A stretch of 64,000 nt of DNA, taken from assembly GCF_014831675.1 (NCBI RefSeq), contig NZ_VJXY01000011.1:1-64000 (forward strand), written 5' to 3'. The notes below the pieces were generated by a model. That model saw nothing but the letters and a program-made list of their open reading frames with translations, was not told where the DNA came from and did no database searches. The DNA is from Komarekiella delphini-convector SJRDD-AB1 (GTDB lineage Bacteria > Cyanobacteriota > Cyanobacteriia > Cyanobacteriales > Nostocaceae). The position numbers and the translations under genes are program-made. Of this stretch, positions 16,325 through 26,268 are shown in pieces. The stretch's first letter is position 1, and every line of letters starts with the position of its first letter.

Positions 16325-16835
16325 TTTTTTGTCCTAAACAATGTGTTTGTTAACTTTAATGTAGCTATTTATAACAGAGATGTTTTATGCCTGTGGGCAC
16401 AATATACAAGCACTTCTTGTGGACGATAATCACAAACGTATTGGTATAGACAAATCCACCTTAAGAGAGTGACACAAAAACTAATTGTAAATAAATGTAA
16501 ACCCTGATGAGTTGAACCGTAAATTTAAACAAAATAAATTGCTGTGACTAAGCAATTAAAAATTAAAAAGTAAGAGTTAAGGATTAATAGGGTTTTTACT
16601 CGATAATGCGGCAAATTTAAGGTAAATTTTTATCGGTAGCTTAGAAAAGTTCTATCTTCCGCTGGATACAGCTTTCAAACTTTGGAGAGATGCATTTACC
16701 ACCTAAATTCCTGGATTCTGAGAGCTACAAGAGTTAGGTATTACCATAGGTACACACATAGAGACAAAATAGATACAGATTTGCTTCTCACATAGTTCTT
16801 AATCCCCGATATTTAAACATAGAGGAAGGAAATAC
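16325..16835. other. Divergent regulatory region between hli and the repeat-protein gene
   Basis: 510 bp, AT-rich. It holds the HLR1 box and probable hli promoter on the minus strand. The plus-strand promoter for the gene at 16836 must also lie here. A GAGGAAGGA ribosome site is just before 16836. No small gene was recognised. Confidence 0.55.
16484..16501 (-). promoter_or_regulatory. HLR1 box (RpaB-binding site) for the hli genes
   Basis: The minus strand reads TTTACATT-TA-TTTACAAT, a perfect match to two (G/T)TTACA(T/A)(T/A) direct repeats separated by two bases. A TATACC sequence (16443-16448, minus strand) about 35 bases downstream could be the -10 box, which would put HLR1 near -50 to -70, the position typical for activation. 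Confidence 0.75.
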
Positions 16836-19800
16836 ATGTTTCAAAGTGCGGAAATCATGTTGGGCCTCTGCAAGCCACTATTTTGGGTGGCGCAGATCCC
16901 AGCAGATAGCTCAAGCTTCACGCCAGCACAGGCATCAGTTCTCACTTCGGGGCCACGCTTTTTTGTGGCTTTAATCTCCGGTGTGATTTTGGCCTTCGCT
17001 TTCCAGTTGGTTTTAACAAACCTCTCTGTTGCGGCTGGTATTTCCTATCTGGGTCGTCCATCTTCGGATTCAGGTAGTGAGGAAGTTGGAAGTTTGGGGG
17101 GCACGATTCGCAAAATTGGCACAGCGGTGGGGATTTGGACATTAGTCACTGTGACGATCGCCTCATTAATCGCTTCTTTCCTCGCAGTAAAACTCAGCCT
17201 CCTAGTTTTAGATCCAGGACTGGGAGCGATTCTAGGGTTAGTGATTTGGGCTGCATACTTTTTACTACTGATGTTGGCAAGCTCTACTGCTGTGGGTTCT
17301 GTAGTCGGCTCAGTGGTCAGTACGGCAACTTCTGGCTTTCAGGCGATTATGGGGACAGCGACCGCTGCACTAGGTGCAAAGGCTGTTAATAATCAAGTAG
17401 TGGCAACAGCTGAAGCCGCCGCCGCCGCCGTGCGTCGGGAACTAGGGAGCGCAATCGACCCCACAAGCATCCGAGATAACATTGAAGATTATTTAGATAG
17501 ACTGCGCCCTCCAGAGCTAGATTTGTCCAAAATTCGGGGTGACTTTGAAAATTTACTCAACGATCCGCAACTAAAAGCGATCGCCGGGACTTCAGACATC
17601 CGCAATATTGACCGCCAAAAGTTTGCCGAGTTAGTCAGCAGTCGCACCGACCTTTCCAAACGAGACGTTAATCGCATAACCGACACATTATATAAAGTTT
17701 GGCAACAGGTAGTGAGTCAGCAACAACCCACCCCAGACCGGATGGGTGAATTGATGGACTATCTCAAATCACTCCCACCAGGACAAAATAAGACAGATGA
17801 ACTCAACGCCAAACTAGAGCGGTTAATTGCCGAAACACGTAGTTCTAAAGAAGCTGATCAAAAAGCAACCGCAGGGCCGATTCAACAAACACTCCAGCAA
17901 GGATTGACAGCCTTAACAGGTATTGTCATGGGACGTACTGATTTGTCAGATTTGGATGTGGAAAAAATCTTGCGATCGCTCACTACAGCCAAAGACAAAG
18001 TAACTCAACAAGCAGATAAGCTAGGATTACCCACACCATCACAACCTTATAGCCCAATTCGAGCTGATGTAGAAAACTATCTGCACAACACTTATGCTTG
18101 GCAGTTGAGCCAGGAAAAAATTGCTCAAGAATTTCGTGATGTTATTTACGACCCAGCAGCCGATCCTGGCACAGTGCGAAGAGAATTAGAGCGACTTTCT
18201 CGCAACGATTTTGCTAATATCCTGCAACAGCGAGGACTGCTTACCCAAGCTCAAATTCAACGTATTGCAAATCAACTGGAAGCAGTCCGCCAAGAAGTGC
18301 TAGTGACAGTTACCGCAGTTGAAGAAAGAGAGATCGTACAAGACTTGCAACGCAAAGTCGAAAGTTATCTGCTTGTTACCCCAAAAGCAGATTTGACGAC
18401 CCCTGAAATCATCGCGCGGGATTTTGCACCGCTATTAGCAGACTCAGACGCAGATTATGAAACCTTGGTGCTGCGATTGGCGCAAATAGAGCGTCAAGAA
18501 ATGCGGGAAATATTGCTGCAACGTAATGATATTGATGTCTATGAAGTAGAAAGGATTGTTGACGAGTTAGAAAAACAGCGCGATCGCGTCTTGGTAGAAT
18601 CCAAAGGACTAGCAGATCAGGCAAAATATCAAGCAGAAACCATGTGGCTAAATGTAGAGTCATATCTGCGTAACACAGGTAAAGGAGAATTAAACCCTGA
18701 TGCTATCCGCGCCGACTTGAAAACGTTGTTAGAAGATCCTCAAGCGGGAATTGCTGCAATTCGGGCGCGGTTGTCTCGCTTTGACCGCGATACGTTGGTG
18801 CAGTTATTGAATCAACGGCAAGATTTGAGCGAAGACCAAATTAATCAAATCATCAATGATGTTGAACATTCGTGGCATGGTGTCCGCCATGCACCTCAAG
18901 CTGTATTAGATAAAGCTAAGGAGCAATACGATTCTGTTACCACTACACTTGCAGATTACCTGCGGAATACTGGCAAAACAGAACTGAACCCTGAAGGTAT
19001 TCAACGGGACTTTAGTAGATTGTTTGAAAACCCCAAAGAGGGAGCTGTCGCACTGCGCCGGCGGTTATCGCAAGTAGATCGGGATACCTTGGTGAAGTTG
19101 CTCAGTCAGCGTCAAGACTTGAGTGAGCAACAAGTCAATGAAGTTATCGATTCTGTACAAATGTCGATTCGCAACTTTGTACGTGCGCCTCGTCGCCTAG
19201 CGACCCGCACACAGCAAAGAGTGCAAAACTTCCAAACATATCTGCAAGAGTATCTGCGGCAAACTGGTAAAGAAGAACTCAACCCAGAAGGCATCAAACG
19301 CGACTTGCAACTACTGTTACACGATCCACGAGTCGGGATGGAAAGTTTTAGCGATCGCCTTTCCCATTTTGACCGTGAGACAATTATCGCCCTGCTGAAA
19401 ATTCGGGAAGATATATCTGATGAGGAAGCGGCGCGGATTGCCGATAATATTGTCTCAGTGCGGGAGCAATTTGTCGAACAAGTGCGGAGTATCCAACGAG
19501 GCATTCAAGATGCAATTGATGGAGTATTTGCCCGAATTCGTAACTATCTCAACTCCCTAGATCGTCCAGAACTCAACTATGACGGTATCAAGCGTGATGT
19601 TCGCACAGTTTTTGAAGATCCCCAGGCGGGATTTGATGCTCTGCGCGATCGCTTGTCTTCTTTCGACCGTGATACTCTAGTGGCGCTGATGAGTTCCCGT
19701 GAAGATATCTCTGAGGAAGATGCTAACCGCGTTATCGATCAAATTGAACGAGCACGCAACACAGTTTTACAACGTGCAGAACGCCTACAACACGAAGCTC

Positions 19801-19955
19801 AACGCCGCCTAGAAGAGGTGAAGCATCAAGCGCAGCGGCAAGCGGAAGAAACCCGCAAAGCCGCAGCTACAGCGGCTTGGTGGCTGTTTGCTACAGCGAT
19901 TGTCTCAGCTATTTTCTCTGCATTAGGAGGAGCGATCGCTGTAGTTTGGGTGTAG
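16836..19955 (+). CDS. Large membrane protein with eight alpha-helical repeats
   Basis: The 1039-residue protein has about three N-terminal transmembrane segments (roughly 38-67, 90-120 and 125-150), an Ala-rich linker, then eight related units of about 85-100 residues up to residue 990, and a final transmembrane segment (about 1013-1037). The best units read VESYLRNTGKGELNPDAIR, then LLEDPQAG, then RLSRFDRDTLVQLLNQRQDLS. The later four are the most similar, and the second is degenerate. Predicted topology places the repeats in one compartment between membrane anchors. It resembles conserved cyanobacterial proteins of unknown function sometimes mislabelled as MFS transporters; I see no transporter signature. 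It is divergent from the hli genes. Confidence 0.8.
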   Translation: MFQSAEIMLGLCKPLFWVAQIPADSSSFTPAQASVLTSGPRFFVALISGVILAFAFQLVLTNLSVAAGISYLGRPSSDSGSEEVGSLGGTIRKIGTAVGIWTLVTVTIASLIASFLAVKLSLLVLDPGLGAILGLVIWAAYFLLLMLASSTAVGSVVGSVVSTATSGFQAIMGTATAALGAKAVNNQVVATAEAAAAAVRRELGSAIDPTSIRDNIEDYLDRLRPPELDLSKIRGDFENLLNDPQLKAIAGTSDIRNIDRQKFAELVSSRTDLSKRDVNRITDTLYKVWQQVVSQQQPTPDRMGELMDYLKSLPPGQNKTDELNAKLERLIAETRSSKEADQKATAGPIQQTLQQGLTALTGIVMGRTDLSDLDVEKILRSLTTAKDKVTQQADKLGLPTPSQPYSPIRADVENYLHNTYAWQLSQEKIAQEFRDVIYDPAADPGTVRRELERLSRNDFANILQQRGLLTQAQIQRIANQLEAVRQEVLVTVTAVEEREIVQDLQRKVESYLLVTPKADLTTPEIIARDFAPLLADSDADYETLVLRLAQIERQEMREILLQRNDIDVYEVERIVDELEKQRDRVLVESKGLADQAKYQAETMWLNVESYLRNTGKGELNPDAIRADLKTLLEDPQAGIAAIRARLSRFDRDTLVQLLNQRQDLSEDQINQIINDVEHSWHGVRHAPQAVLDKAKEQYDSVTTTLADYLRNTGKTELNPEGIQRDFSRLFENPKEGAVALRRRLSQVDRDTLVKLLSQRQDLSEQQVNEVIDSVQMSIRNFVRAPRRLATRTQQRVQNFQTYLQEYLRQTGKEELNPEGIKRDLQLLLHDPRVGMESFSDRLSHFDRETIIALLKIREDISDEEAARIADNIVSVREQFVEQVRSIQRGIQDAIDGVFARIRNYLNSLDRPELNYDGIKRDVRTVFEDPQAGFDALRDRLSSFDRDTLVALMSSREDISEEDANRVIDQIERARNTVLQRAERLQHEAQRRLEEVKHQAQRQAEETRKAAATAAWWLFATAIVSAIFSALGGAIAVVWV

Positions 19956-19985
19956 GTTGACAAGTTGTCTCCGCTAACTTTTCTT

Positions 19986-20014
19986 AGCCTCCCAAACAGG
20001 GAGGCTTTTTTATT
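19986..20014 (+). terminator. Intrinsic terminator after the repeat-protein gene
   Basis: AGCCTCCC-AAACA-GGGAGGCT stem-loop followed by TTTTTATTTCC, 30 bp after the stop codon. Confidence 0.85.
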
Positions 20015-20227
20015 TCCAAAAGTTGAAAGTTTTTAAATTGGGTAAGTTTTAAATTAATATTTGGCTGCAAAGATAATTTACATTTTCCCTGTTAATTATG
20101 ACTGAGTTTGCCAATTTATTAATTTTTATTTTTAATAAAAACTATTAATCCTCCTTTTTAATATAGCTCAAAGAGCTAGTTATAGAAATGAATGTGACGT
20201 AAGTCACTGACAAATAAACAATTTAAG

Positions 20228-20361
20228 ATGATTCCACCCTTAAAAGGGGATGGGATTTCACGTTAAATGTTAACTGTTAACTGTTGACTGTTAACTGTCA
20301 ACGGTGTCGGGGCGTCTTTCATCACCTACCGAGAAGGAATGGGTTTTCCTGACGCCTTTTT
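20228..20361 (+). repeat. Dispersed repeat, copy B, with heptanucleotide run
   Basis: This is the inverted partner of 15727-15836. It contains four to five tandem GTTAACT-type heptamers (about 20264-20300), where copy A has only one or two. The ends CCCTTAAAAGGGG and GACGCCTTTTT resemble those of copy A. The heptamer expansion accounts for the length difference. Confidence 0.75.
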
Positions 20362-20512
20362 ATAACTAACGGAAATCTTCATGCAGGAGTGACAAGGCTT
20401 TTAAATCGCCAATATTGACAGCTTATAGACTCAGTGAAATCCAAAAAAGAATACTCTTGTTAAATGCATACGCTCACGTTATTTCATCGCAATGTTTAAT
20501 AACAAGTTCTGA

Positions 20513-20566
20513 TGCACGTAGACTCGCTCTAAGCGTACCCTTACGGGGAAGCAAGCGTAGCGTTTT
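20513..20566. repeat. GC-rich palindromic interspersed repeat
   Basis: Segment containing CGCTCTAAGCG, CCCTTACGGGG and AAGCAAGCGTAGCG, an arrangement typical of small dispersed repeats in Nostoc. It stands out from flanking AT-rich DNA. Confidence 0.5.
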
Positions 20567-20967
20567 TGGAGAAAAGGCTTTACGCTTTGCTATTGACCTT
20601 TGGGCATTTCTATAGCTTTTACAACATCTACACCACCTTTAACCCTCTAGGGAATTGGGTATTTTCTGTTTAAAAAAATAGAGATTTTAAGTGATATATA
20701 ACATGTTAAAAAGTAGCTTTATGACTGTTAGTAAACTGTTACTTGAAAACAGATTAAGATAGATTAAAACCTTATTGATCAAAGTTTTAGACTAACTGTT
20801 ACCCTATTAATAAATATTATGACCACATTAAATAAAGTGTGGTTTGATATTAGTAGATGACAAAAATGTCTAATTAATGTTTCGAATGCAAATAAACCTG
20901 GATTAATAGCAAACTTAATTTATAAAATTTTACAATTAATTTTTCAGTCCAATGATAAGGAGGAAAA

Positions 20968-21822
20968 ATGAATATAGCAGCATTTCAATTTCACAAAAAT
21001 ATCTCCGAAAAAGTCCGAAAAGTAGCAACCTCAGTTTGTAGTTCAATTTATATCTACAAAAGTGAAATGCACCCAATGATGACTTACAAAAAGTGGACTT
21101 TGCACAAACTTTTGAATTTCAGGGTTTTAACAAGTTGTATTTTAAGTACCACCCTAGGCACAACTCAGGTCGCACTAGCTGGATATCAGCCACCGTCAGA
21201 TCAAAAACCCCCAAGTGGATATTCGGACTCATCAGGTGTAAGAGGACGGTGCAAAGCAACCAGTGGGCGATCGCTCACATTACTGGCCCCCACAACCCAT
21301 GTTGGACGAACCACTTCGCTCCATCCAACTTTTGCTTGGTTTATACCTGACAACCAAGCTGTGCCGATACAATTTAGTCTCTACGAATTTGACACCAATC
21401 TCAAACCAAAAAAGCTAAATATTTATACATACCAATTCCAGAGTGCACAAGGAATGATGAAGCGCTCTTTACCACAGGAGTTGCCTGGTTTAAGTGTGGG
21501 TAAAAGATATCTTTGGCAGTTGCAAACTTTGTGTAACAGTAACCACCCCTCCCGTAATCCAGTTGCTAGGGCAGAAATAGAGGTTGTACACATTCCCCAG
21601 ACACTTTCAAACGCCCTTTCTATTACCCACGAACCTTCCCTTAGAGCCAATCTCTATGCTGAAGCTGGTATATGGTACGATGCCATTAACGAAGTACTAC
21701 CCATACCTGGTGGGCAAACAGGAAGGGCTGTTGCTAATTTGTTAACTAATCTTGCCAAGATAGAAAAAACACGATATGGGCATTTAAGCAGCATCGTCAT
21801 CAGCAACGCCATCAACAATTGA
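20968..21822 (+). CDS. DUF928 domain secreted protein
   Basis: The 284-residue protein has a hydrophobic signal-like stretch near residues 50-70 (LTSCILSTTLGTTQVALA, cleavage after ALA) and then the DUF928 domain: RSLTLLAPTTHVGRTTS, HPTFAWFIPDN, and the C-terminal LYAEAGIWYDAI. A strong AAGGAGG precedes ATG 20968. That start puts about 45 residues before the signal core, so a later start at ATG 21073 (MHPMMTYKK) may be used. Function is unknown. It is convergent with a TPR-CHAT protein gene, and I recall DUF928 genes being found near CHAT genes in other cyanobacteria. Confidence 0.82.
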   Translation: MNIAAFQFHKNISEKVRKVATSVCSSIYIYKSEMHPMMTYKKWTLHKLLNFRVLTSCILSTTLGTTQVALAGYQPPSDQKPPSGYSDSSGVRGRCKATSGRSLTLLAPTTHVGRTTSLHPTFAWFIPDNQAVPIQFSLYEFDTNLKPKKLNIYTYQFQSAQGMMKRSLPQELPGLSVGKRYLWQLQTLCNSNHPSRNPVARAEIEVVHIPQTLSNALSITHEPSLRANLYAEAGIWYDAINEVLPIPGGQTGRAVANLLTNLAKIEKTRYGHLSSIVISNAINN

Positions 21823-21950
21823 TGACAGCAGCTTTTGCACTAACTCTCATAAACTTGTTCCCTGACATCGGCTAGAAGAACAGTAATTTTGTAAATTATT
21901 TCTTGACTATTGGCTAAAAGAGCAGCAACTATATTAAATCAGCGAATTGC

Positions 21951-24722
21951 CTACAGCCAATTACCTATGAGAATAAAAGCAGCCCAGTAGGCGGGATGGG
22001 CAGAAATTTTACCATTAGAAATTAGCGCTTGCTGAGCTTGACGTAAAGCCTCCGCTTTACTCACTCCAGGATGACGCCAAGCTTCGTAAAATTTAGTCAC
22101 TAATTCGACAGTGGAAGCATCGTTAATCGACCAAAGTGAAGCGAGAGCAGTTCTCACACCAGCCTGTACAGCAACTCCAGCCAGCCCAAGAGCAGCACGA
22201 TCATTACCAATAGCAGTATCACAAGCAGTAAGCGTAAGTAAATCTATGGTTTTAGCACCGTGGGCTAGGCTGCGAATTATACTATGTAGCTCAGTGATGG
22301 TGAGCTTGTCATTATCACCTGTAACGAGAAAAGTATCTTCGGGAAAGTTGCCAAACTCACCATGAGTAGCAATGTGAATAATTTGATAGACAGTTTTGTG
22401 GAGTTCGGCTTGTAAGCGATCGCTTGTAAAATTCTCATCCAATAAATACTTGCTACCCGGAATTTGCTCCTTGACTTGACGAATTTCTGAGGCCACGTTG
22501 CTCAAAGCCTCATATCTTCGACCACTAACTATTGCATCTTTGGTTAAACCAACAGCTAACGCCCGCAGGTTTTTGCTATGCACTGTTTGAGGATTTGTTA
22601 GAGTCAGGCTGGGAGTGGTAGCAATAGCATATTTCTCAACCAAGAATTTCTCACCATCATGTAGCGCCGCCATTGGTACACTGCGAAGAACTCCATCTTG
22701 AATGAAAACTAGAGTTTTGATCTGTAATGACTTTAAATCTCTCGCAAAAGGACGAACTATCCAGCTGTACAACTTCTGTGCCCGCTTGGGATTGTAAGTT
22801 ATATCACCATAATTCTCAAGTCCAATCCGAAATTTATTGACTTCTTCTCTAAGGGTTTTACTATCAATATTTATCCATTTAAACTTTTTATAACCGTTAG
22901 GAAAACTAACTATAATTGCAGTGTGTTTTTCTAGAATAATTGAATAAAAAATAGCAGTATTTTCCCTAAGTTTTATGACATCATCCTGCTGATTATTAAC
23001 TATTGTAGATTTACAATCATTAACACAATAGTTTTGTGCTTTTACCAGTTGTAAGTTATCAACAGTAGCGATTACAGAGTTAAGATTATCAACACTACTA
23101 ATTTTTTTTTCATTAGCAATTTTTTCATCTTCTAAACTGAGATTTATGTCAATAAACTGACGGTACAACGGTTCAAAAATATCTCTAAAGCTAACTTGTA
23201 AATATGGATGAATAGTCCAAATAAGACTGCGAATATATTTTAAACTTTCAAAAGTTTGTCTATAAGCTTTAATGGCATCAAATACCTTATTTTGTGCTTT
23301 CAAAATACGCCCAGCTTGCCAATTCCATAAAAATAGCCTATTTTTAGCTTCTAAAGTATTTAAACCTTGTTTAGCAGTCCTTTGAGCTTGTATAGTTAAT
23401 TTTAGAGCTTGCTGATAATCTTGCCGACACTCATAGAAATGACCAAGATTTCCGATAGCAAACGATAAGACAGAAAAGCTTTTCAAACGTTGAGCGGTTG
23501 AAACTGCTTGCACAAGTAAATCTAAAACTTTCGCGTTTTTTTGAGACCGCGGACACGCGACTAAATACGAAATTGGATCAACAGGAGGAAATTGGACAAG
23601 ATTAGCTAAGTCTATGGCTGCATAAACTTTATCTAGTGAATCTGGTAGTTGTTCTAGCAGCACTAAAGCTTGTTGTACTGCTACTGAAGCTAAATTTGAT
23701 GCGTAACGATGATCAAGCAAAATCGAATTGAGAAGTAAGCGCATTTCACCTAGTTTGTCGCCGCGATCGCGAGCAATATTCAGACCCTTTTGCAGATATT
23801 CCCAAGCTTTGGCATCATCACTCCAAGCTTGTTTTCTAAACTGCTCATAAATATTCTTATCATCTGCTTGAATAGTAGAGTCAGGGCGGCGATAATTTAC
23901 TTGAGTTAGGTTAATGTAAACATTTCCTAAACTCTTTAGGGCAGAATAATAATAATATGTATTATTAATTTGCTGGGCACATTTTAAGCTATTTTCTAAA
24001 TCTATAATTGCCCGTTTGTAATTGCCTTGAAGTCGGTAAGCCTCTCCACGGCTCCCCAGAGCCGCCGCTTGCAAGGGAATATTTTTATAAGTATGGGTAA
24101 TCTCTAAAGCACTTTCAGCCAGAGCGATCGCCTTGGCAGTTTGCCCTAAGCTATTGTATCCCTGAGCTTCTTGTGTAAGGCTTAGTCCCACTTGTGGCAT
24201 ATCTTTGATTTGACGATAGTAAGCGATTGCCTGCTCCCAATAAGCGATCGCCAACTCACTTTCACCAATATGCTGATACGCTCTTGCTAAATTATTGATA
24301 ATCCCTATAGGGAAAGGGTTCTGAGTTTTTTGGTAGAAAGTCAGAGCTATTTGCCATTGTTTAATCGCATCTTGAAAATCTCCTGCTGCGTAGTTTTTAA
24401 TACCTTGATGAATATATTGACTGGCATCAGTAAACTGAACTTCTATTTGGCTTAGATCCTGTAGTAGCTCCAAGGATAGTAGCTGATTATAGGCCCCCGT
24501 AGATAAGTAAGATCCCGATTTTTGGCGCTGGTTGGCTTCTGACCATCGGATTTCTGGAAAATTACTGCTCAGATTCCTTACTTGTGCAGTTATTACTTCC
24601 TCAGATTTTGCTTGCCAAGTTGTTAAAGAAACATGACTCAAGCATAGACAAAAGATCAGACTGCACAGAAATAGCCATTTTGATAAGCCACCAATACCTC
24701 GTTTGTGGCGTTTGCTGTGCAT
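21951..24722 (-). CDS. TPR-CHAT domain protein (caspase-like peptidase), exported
   Basis: The 923-residue protein has an N-terminal hydrophobic signal (WLFLCSLIFCLCLSHVSLT). Residues about 95-530 are tetratricopeptide repeats (for example AIAYWEQAIAYYRQIKD). The C-terminal CHAT domain (about 640-923) has the catalytic pair: His787 in HIATHGE and Cys834 in TLTACDTA. It continues with GLAGVAVQAGVRTALASLW and HPAYWAAFILIG. CHAT domains are caspase-fold peptidases, as in the cyanobacterial HetF family. Both catalytic residues are intact, so it is probably active, likely outside the cytoplasm. Partner or substrate is unknown; the convergent DUF928 gene is a candidate. Confidence 0.9.
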   Translation of the reverse strand: MHSKRHKRGIGGLSKWLFLCSLIFCLCLSHVSLTTWQAKSEEVITAQVRNLSSNFPEIRWSEANQRQKSGSYLSTGAYNQLLSLELLQDLSQIEVQFTDASQYIHQGIKNYAAGDFQDAIKQWQIALTFYQKTQNPFPIGIINNLARAYQHIGESELAIAYWEQAIAYYRQIKDMPQVGLSLTQEAQGYNSLGQTAKAIALAESALEITHTYKNIPLQAAALGSRGEAYRLQGNYKRAIIDLENSLKCAQQINNTYYYYSALKSLGNVYINLTQVNYRRPDSTIQADDKNIYEQFRKQAWSDDAKAWEYLQKGLNIARDRGDKLGEMRLLLNSILLDHRYASNLASVAVQQALVLLEQLPDSLDKVYAAIDLANLVQFPPVDPISYLVACPRSQKNAKVLDLLVQAVSTAQRLKSFSVLSFAIGNLGHFYECRQDYQQALKLTIQAQRTAKQGLNTLEAKNRLFLWNWQAGRILKAQNKVFDAIKAYRQTFESLKYIRSLIWTIHPYLQVSFRDIFEPLYRQFIDINLSLEDEKIANEKKISSVDNLNSVIATVDNLQLVKAQNYCVNDCKSTIVNNQQDDVIKLRENTAIFYSIILEKHTAIIVSFPNGYKKFKWINIDSKTLREEVNKFRIGLENYGDITYNPKRAQKLYSWIVRPFARDLKSLQIKTLVFIQDGVLRSVPMAALHDGEKFLVEKYAIATTPSLTLTNPQTVHSKNLRALAVGLTKDAIVSGRRYEALSNVASEIRQVKEQIPGSKYLLDENFTSDRLQAELHKTVYQIIHIATHGEFGNFPEDTFLVTGDNDKLTITELHSIIRSLAHGAKTIDLLTLTACDTAIGNDRAALGLAGVAVQAGVRTALASLWSINDASTVELVTKFYEAWRHPGVSKAEALRQAQQALISNGKISAHPAYWAAFILIGNWL

Positions 24723-25308
24723 AAAAAAGTTTTAGTGTGGATTTTGGTGAAATTAAATTATGAAAAAAATAATTAGATACAGTATTTCCACTTAAGTAAA
24801 AATACTATGTTTTCTCTTGTAAAAGAATGAAACCTCTGTAAAGAGTTAACATTAAATTGCAAAGTTTTTATAAACTGAAATTCTGGATAAATTAAATACT
24901 AGTAAAGTGACATAAAAAATCTATCTAACTAGTAAAAATACTTTTATTTAAGTAAACTGAGGCAAAAAAAGTGGTCATGTAAAAATAAGTAAATATTTTG
25001 CCATGATCTGCCAGATTATATGTATAGAGAGCTTTTTTAAGAGTACTCCTAACCCATGAACAAGACTTTAACCTATTTAAATAATGAACAAGATTAAAAT
25101 GGAATAGAAGCTAGAGTTCAAAAATAAAATTACACCAGAGACTAAGTTATTTAACGTCATTTTATATAATTAAATATTTTTGCACCCACCTACTTAATTC
25201 CAACTGGATTGTTTCAGGTGATCTATTCGCAGAATAATTTTGCCTATCAACCGTGTCACTATAGAGAATAGAGCGTCAACTTGAGCAATAGGAAGACTAA
25301 AGAACGCT
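24723..25308. other. AT-rich intergenic region between CHAT and rnz
   Basis: Divergent promoters are expected for both genes. I see no RNA gene, repeat or small open frame that I can support. Confidence 0.5.
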
Positions 25309-26268
25309 GTGCAGATAACATTTTTAGGGACGAGTTCCGGTGTACCTACGCGATCGCGCAATGTTTCCAGCGTTGCCCTCAGATTACCCCAACGGGCAGA
25401 GTTGTGGTTATTTGATTGTGGAGAAGGTACTCAGCATCAGATTTTACGGAGTGAACTGAAAATCAGCCAGCTCTCCCGAATTTTTATCACCCATATGCAC
25501 GGCGACCACATCTTTGGCTTAATGGGACTTCTTGCCACTTGCGGCTTAGCTGGGAATGTACAACGAGTTGATATATACGGCCCATCTGGATTAAATGAAT
25601 ATATCCAAGCCGCCTCACGTTACTCCCACACACATTTTTCTTACCCCATCAAAGTTCATTCCATCCGTCCAGGGGTAATTTATGAGGACGATGAGTTTAT
25701 CATTAGCTGCGGTCTTCTAAATCACCGGATTACAGCTTTCGGCTACCGCGTAGCCGAAAAAGACCGAGCAGGACGCTTTGATGTAGAAAAAGCTAAAGCT
25801 TTGCAAATTCCTCCTGGTCGCATTTATGGTCAACTCAAACGCGGTGAAACGGTGATACTTAACGATGGACGAGTAATTGATGGTACTCAATTATGTGGCC
25901 CTACAGAAATTGGACGGAAAATTGCCTATTGCACAGACACAATTTATTGTGACGGCGCAGTTGAATTAGCAAAGGATGCAGATGTGTTAATTCATGAAGC
26001 GACCTTTGCCCATCAAGATGCAGATATGGCTTTTCAGCGGTTGCATTCCACAAGCACAATGGCAGCGCAAACAGCTTTAGCTGCTGGAGCACATCGGCTA
26101 ATTATGAGTCATTTTAGTCCCCGCTATGCTCCTGGAAATACCTTAGAGTTAAAAGATTTACTTCAGGAAGCTCGTGCTATTTTTCCTAATACTGACATGG
26201 CTTATGATTTTCTAATTCATGAAGTACCCAGACGACGCGAAGTGGAGCTTATCAAGGTAAGTGTTTAA
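25309..26268 (+). CDS. rnz: Ribonuclease Z
   Basis: The 319-residue metallo-beta-lactamase enzyme removes the 3' trailer of tRNA precursors. The zinc motif THMHGDH is at residues 61-67 (H62, H64, D66, H67). Other elements are the opening FLGTSSGVPTRSRNVSS, the LFDCGEGTQ strand, the exosite region between about 150 and 185, and MSHFSPRY near the C-terminus. Length agrees with the short RNase Z of bacteria. It starts at GTG 25309. A perfect 10-bp-arm palindrome (TTCGGCTAC-CGC-GTAGCCGAA) lies inside the gene at about 25737-25759, encoding the conserved GYRVAE. Confidence 0.95.
   Translation: MQITFLGTSSGVPTRSRNVSSVALRLPQRAELWLFDCGEGTQHQILRSELKISQLSRIFITHMHGDHIFGLMGLLATCGLAGNVQRVDIYGPSGLNEYIQAASRYSHTHFSYPIKVHSIRPGVIYEDDEFIISCGLLNHRITAFGYRVAEKDRAGRFDVEKAKALQIPPGRIYGQLKRGETVILNDGRVIDGTQLCGPTEIGRKIAYCTDTIYCDGAVELAKDADVLIHEATFAHQDADMAFQRLHSTSTMAAQTALAAGAHRLIMSHFSPRYAPGNTLELKDLLQEARAIFPNTDMAYDFLIHEVPRRREVELIKVSV

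Larger units (their letters stand above)
20015..20967. other. Repeat-rich intergenic region
   Basis: About 950 bp with no credible gene. It contains repeat copy B (20228-20361), a GC-rich palindromic repeat (about 20513-20566) and AT-rich sequence leading to the DUF928 gene. A 66-codon frame at 20415-20615 merely reads through the GC-rich repeat. Confidence 0.6.

Noticed and set aside
20264-20300. Tandem repeats that could suggest a CRISPR array
   Set aside because: Units are 7 bp and directly adjacent without spacers; this is an STRR-type array.
20415-20615. 66-codon open frame
   Set aside because: Its centre is the GC-rich palindromic repeat at 20513-20566; no protein-like pattern.
25737-25759. 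Perfect palindrome inside rnz as a possible repeat insertion
   Set aside because: The encoded FGYRVAEK is conserved in RNase Z, so it is probably codon coincidence rather than an insertion.
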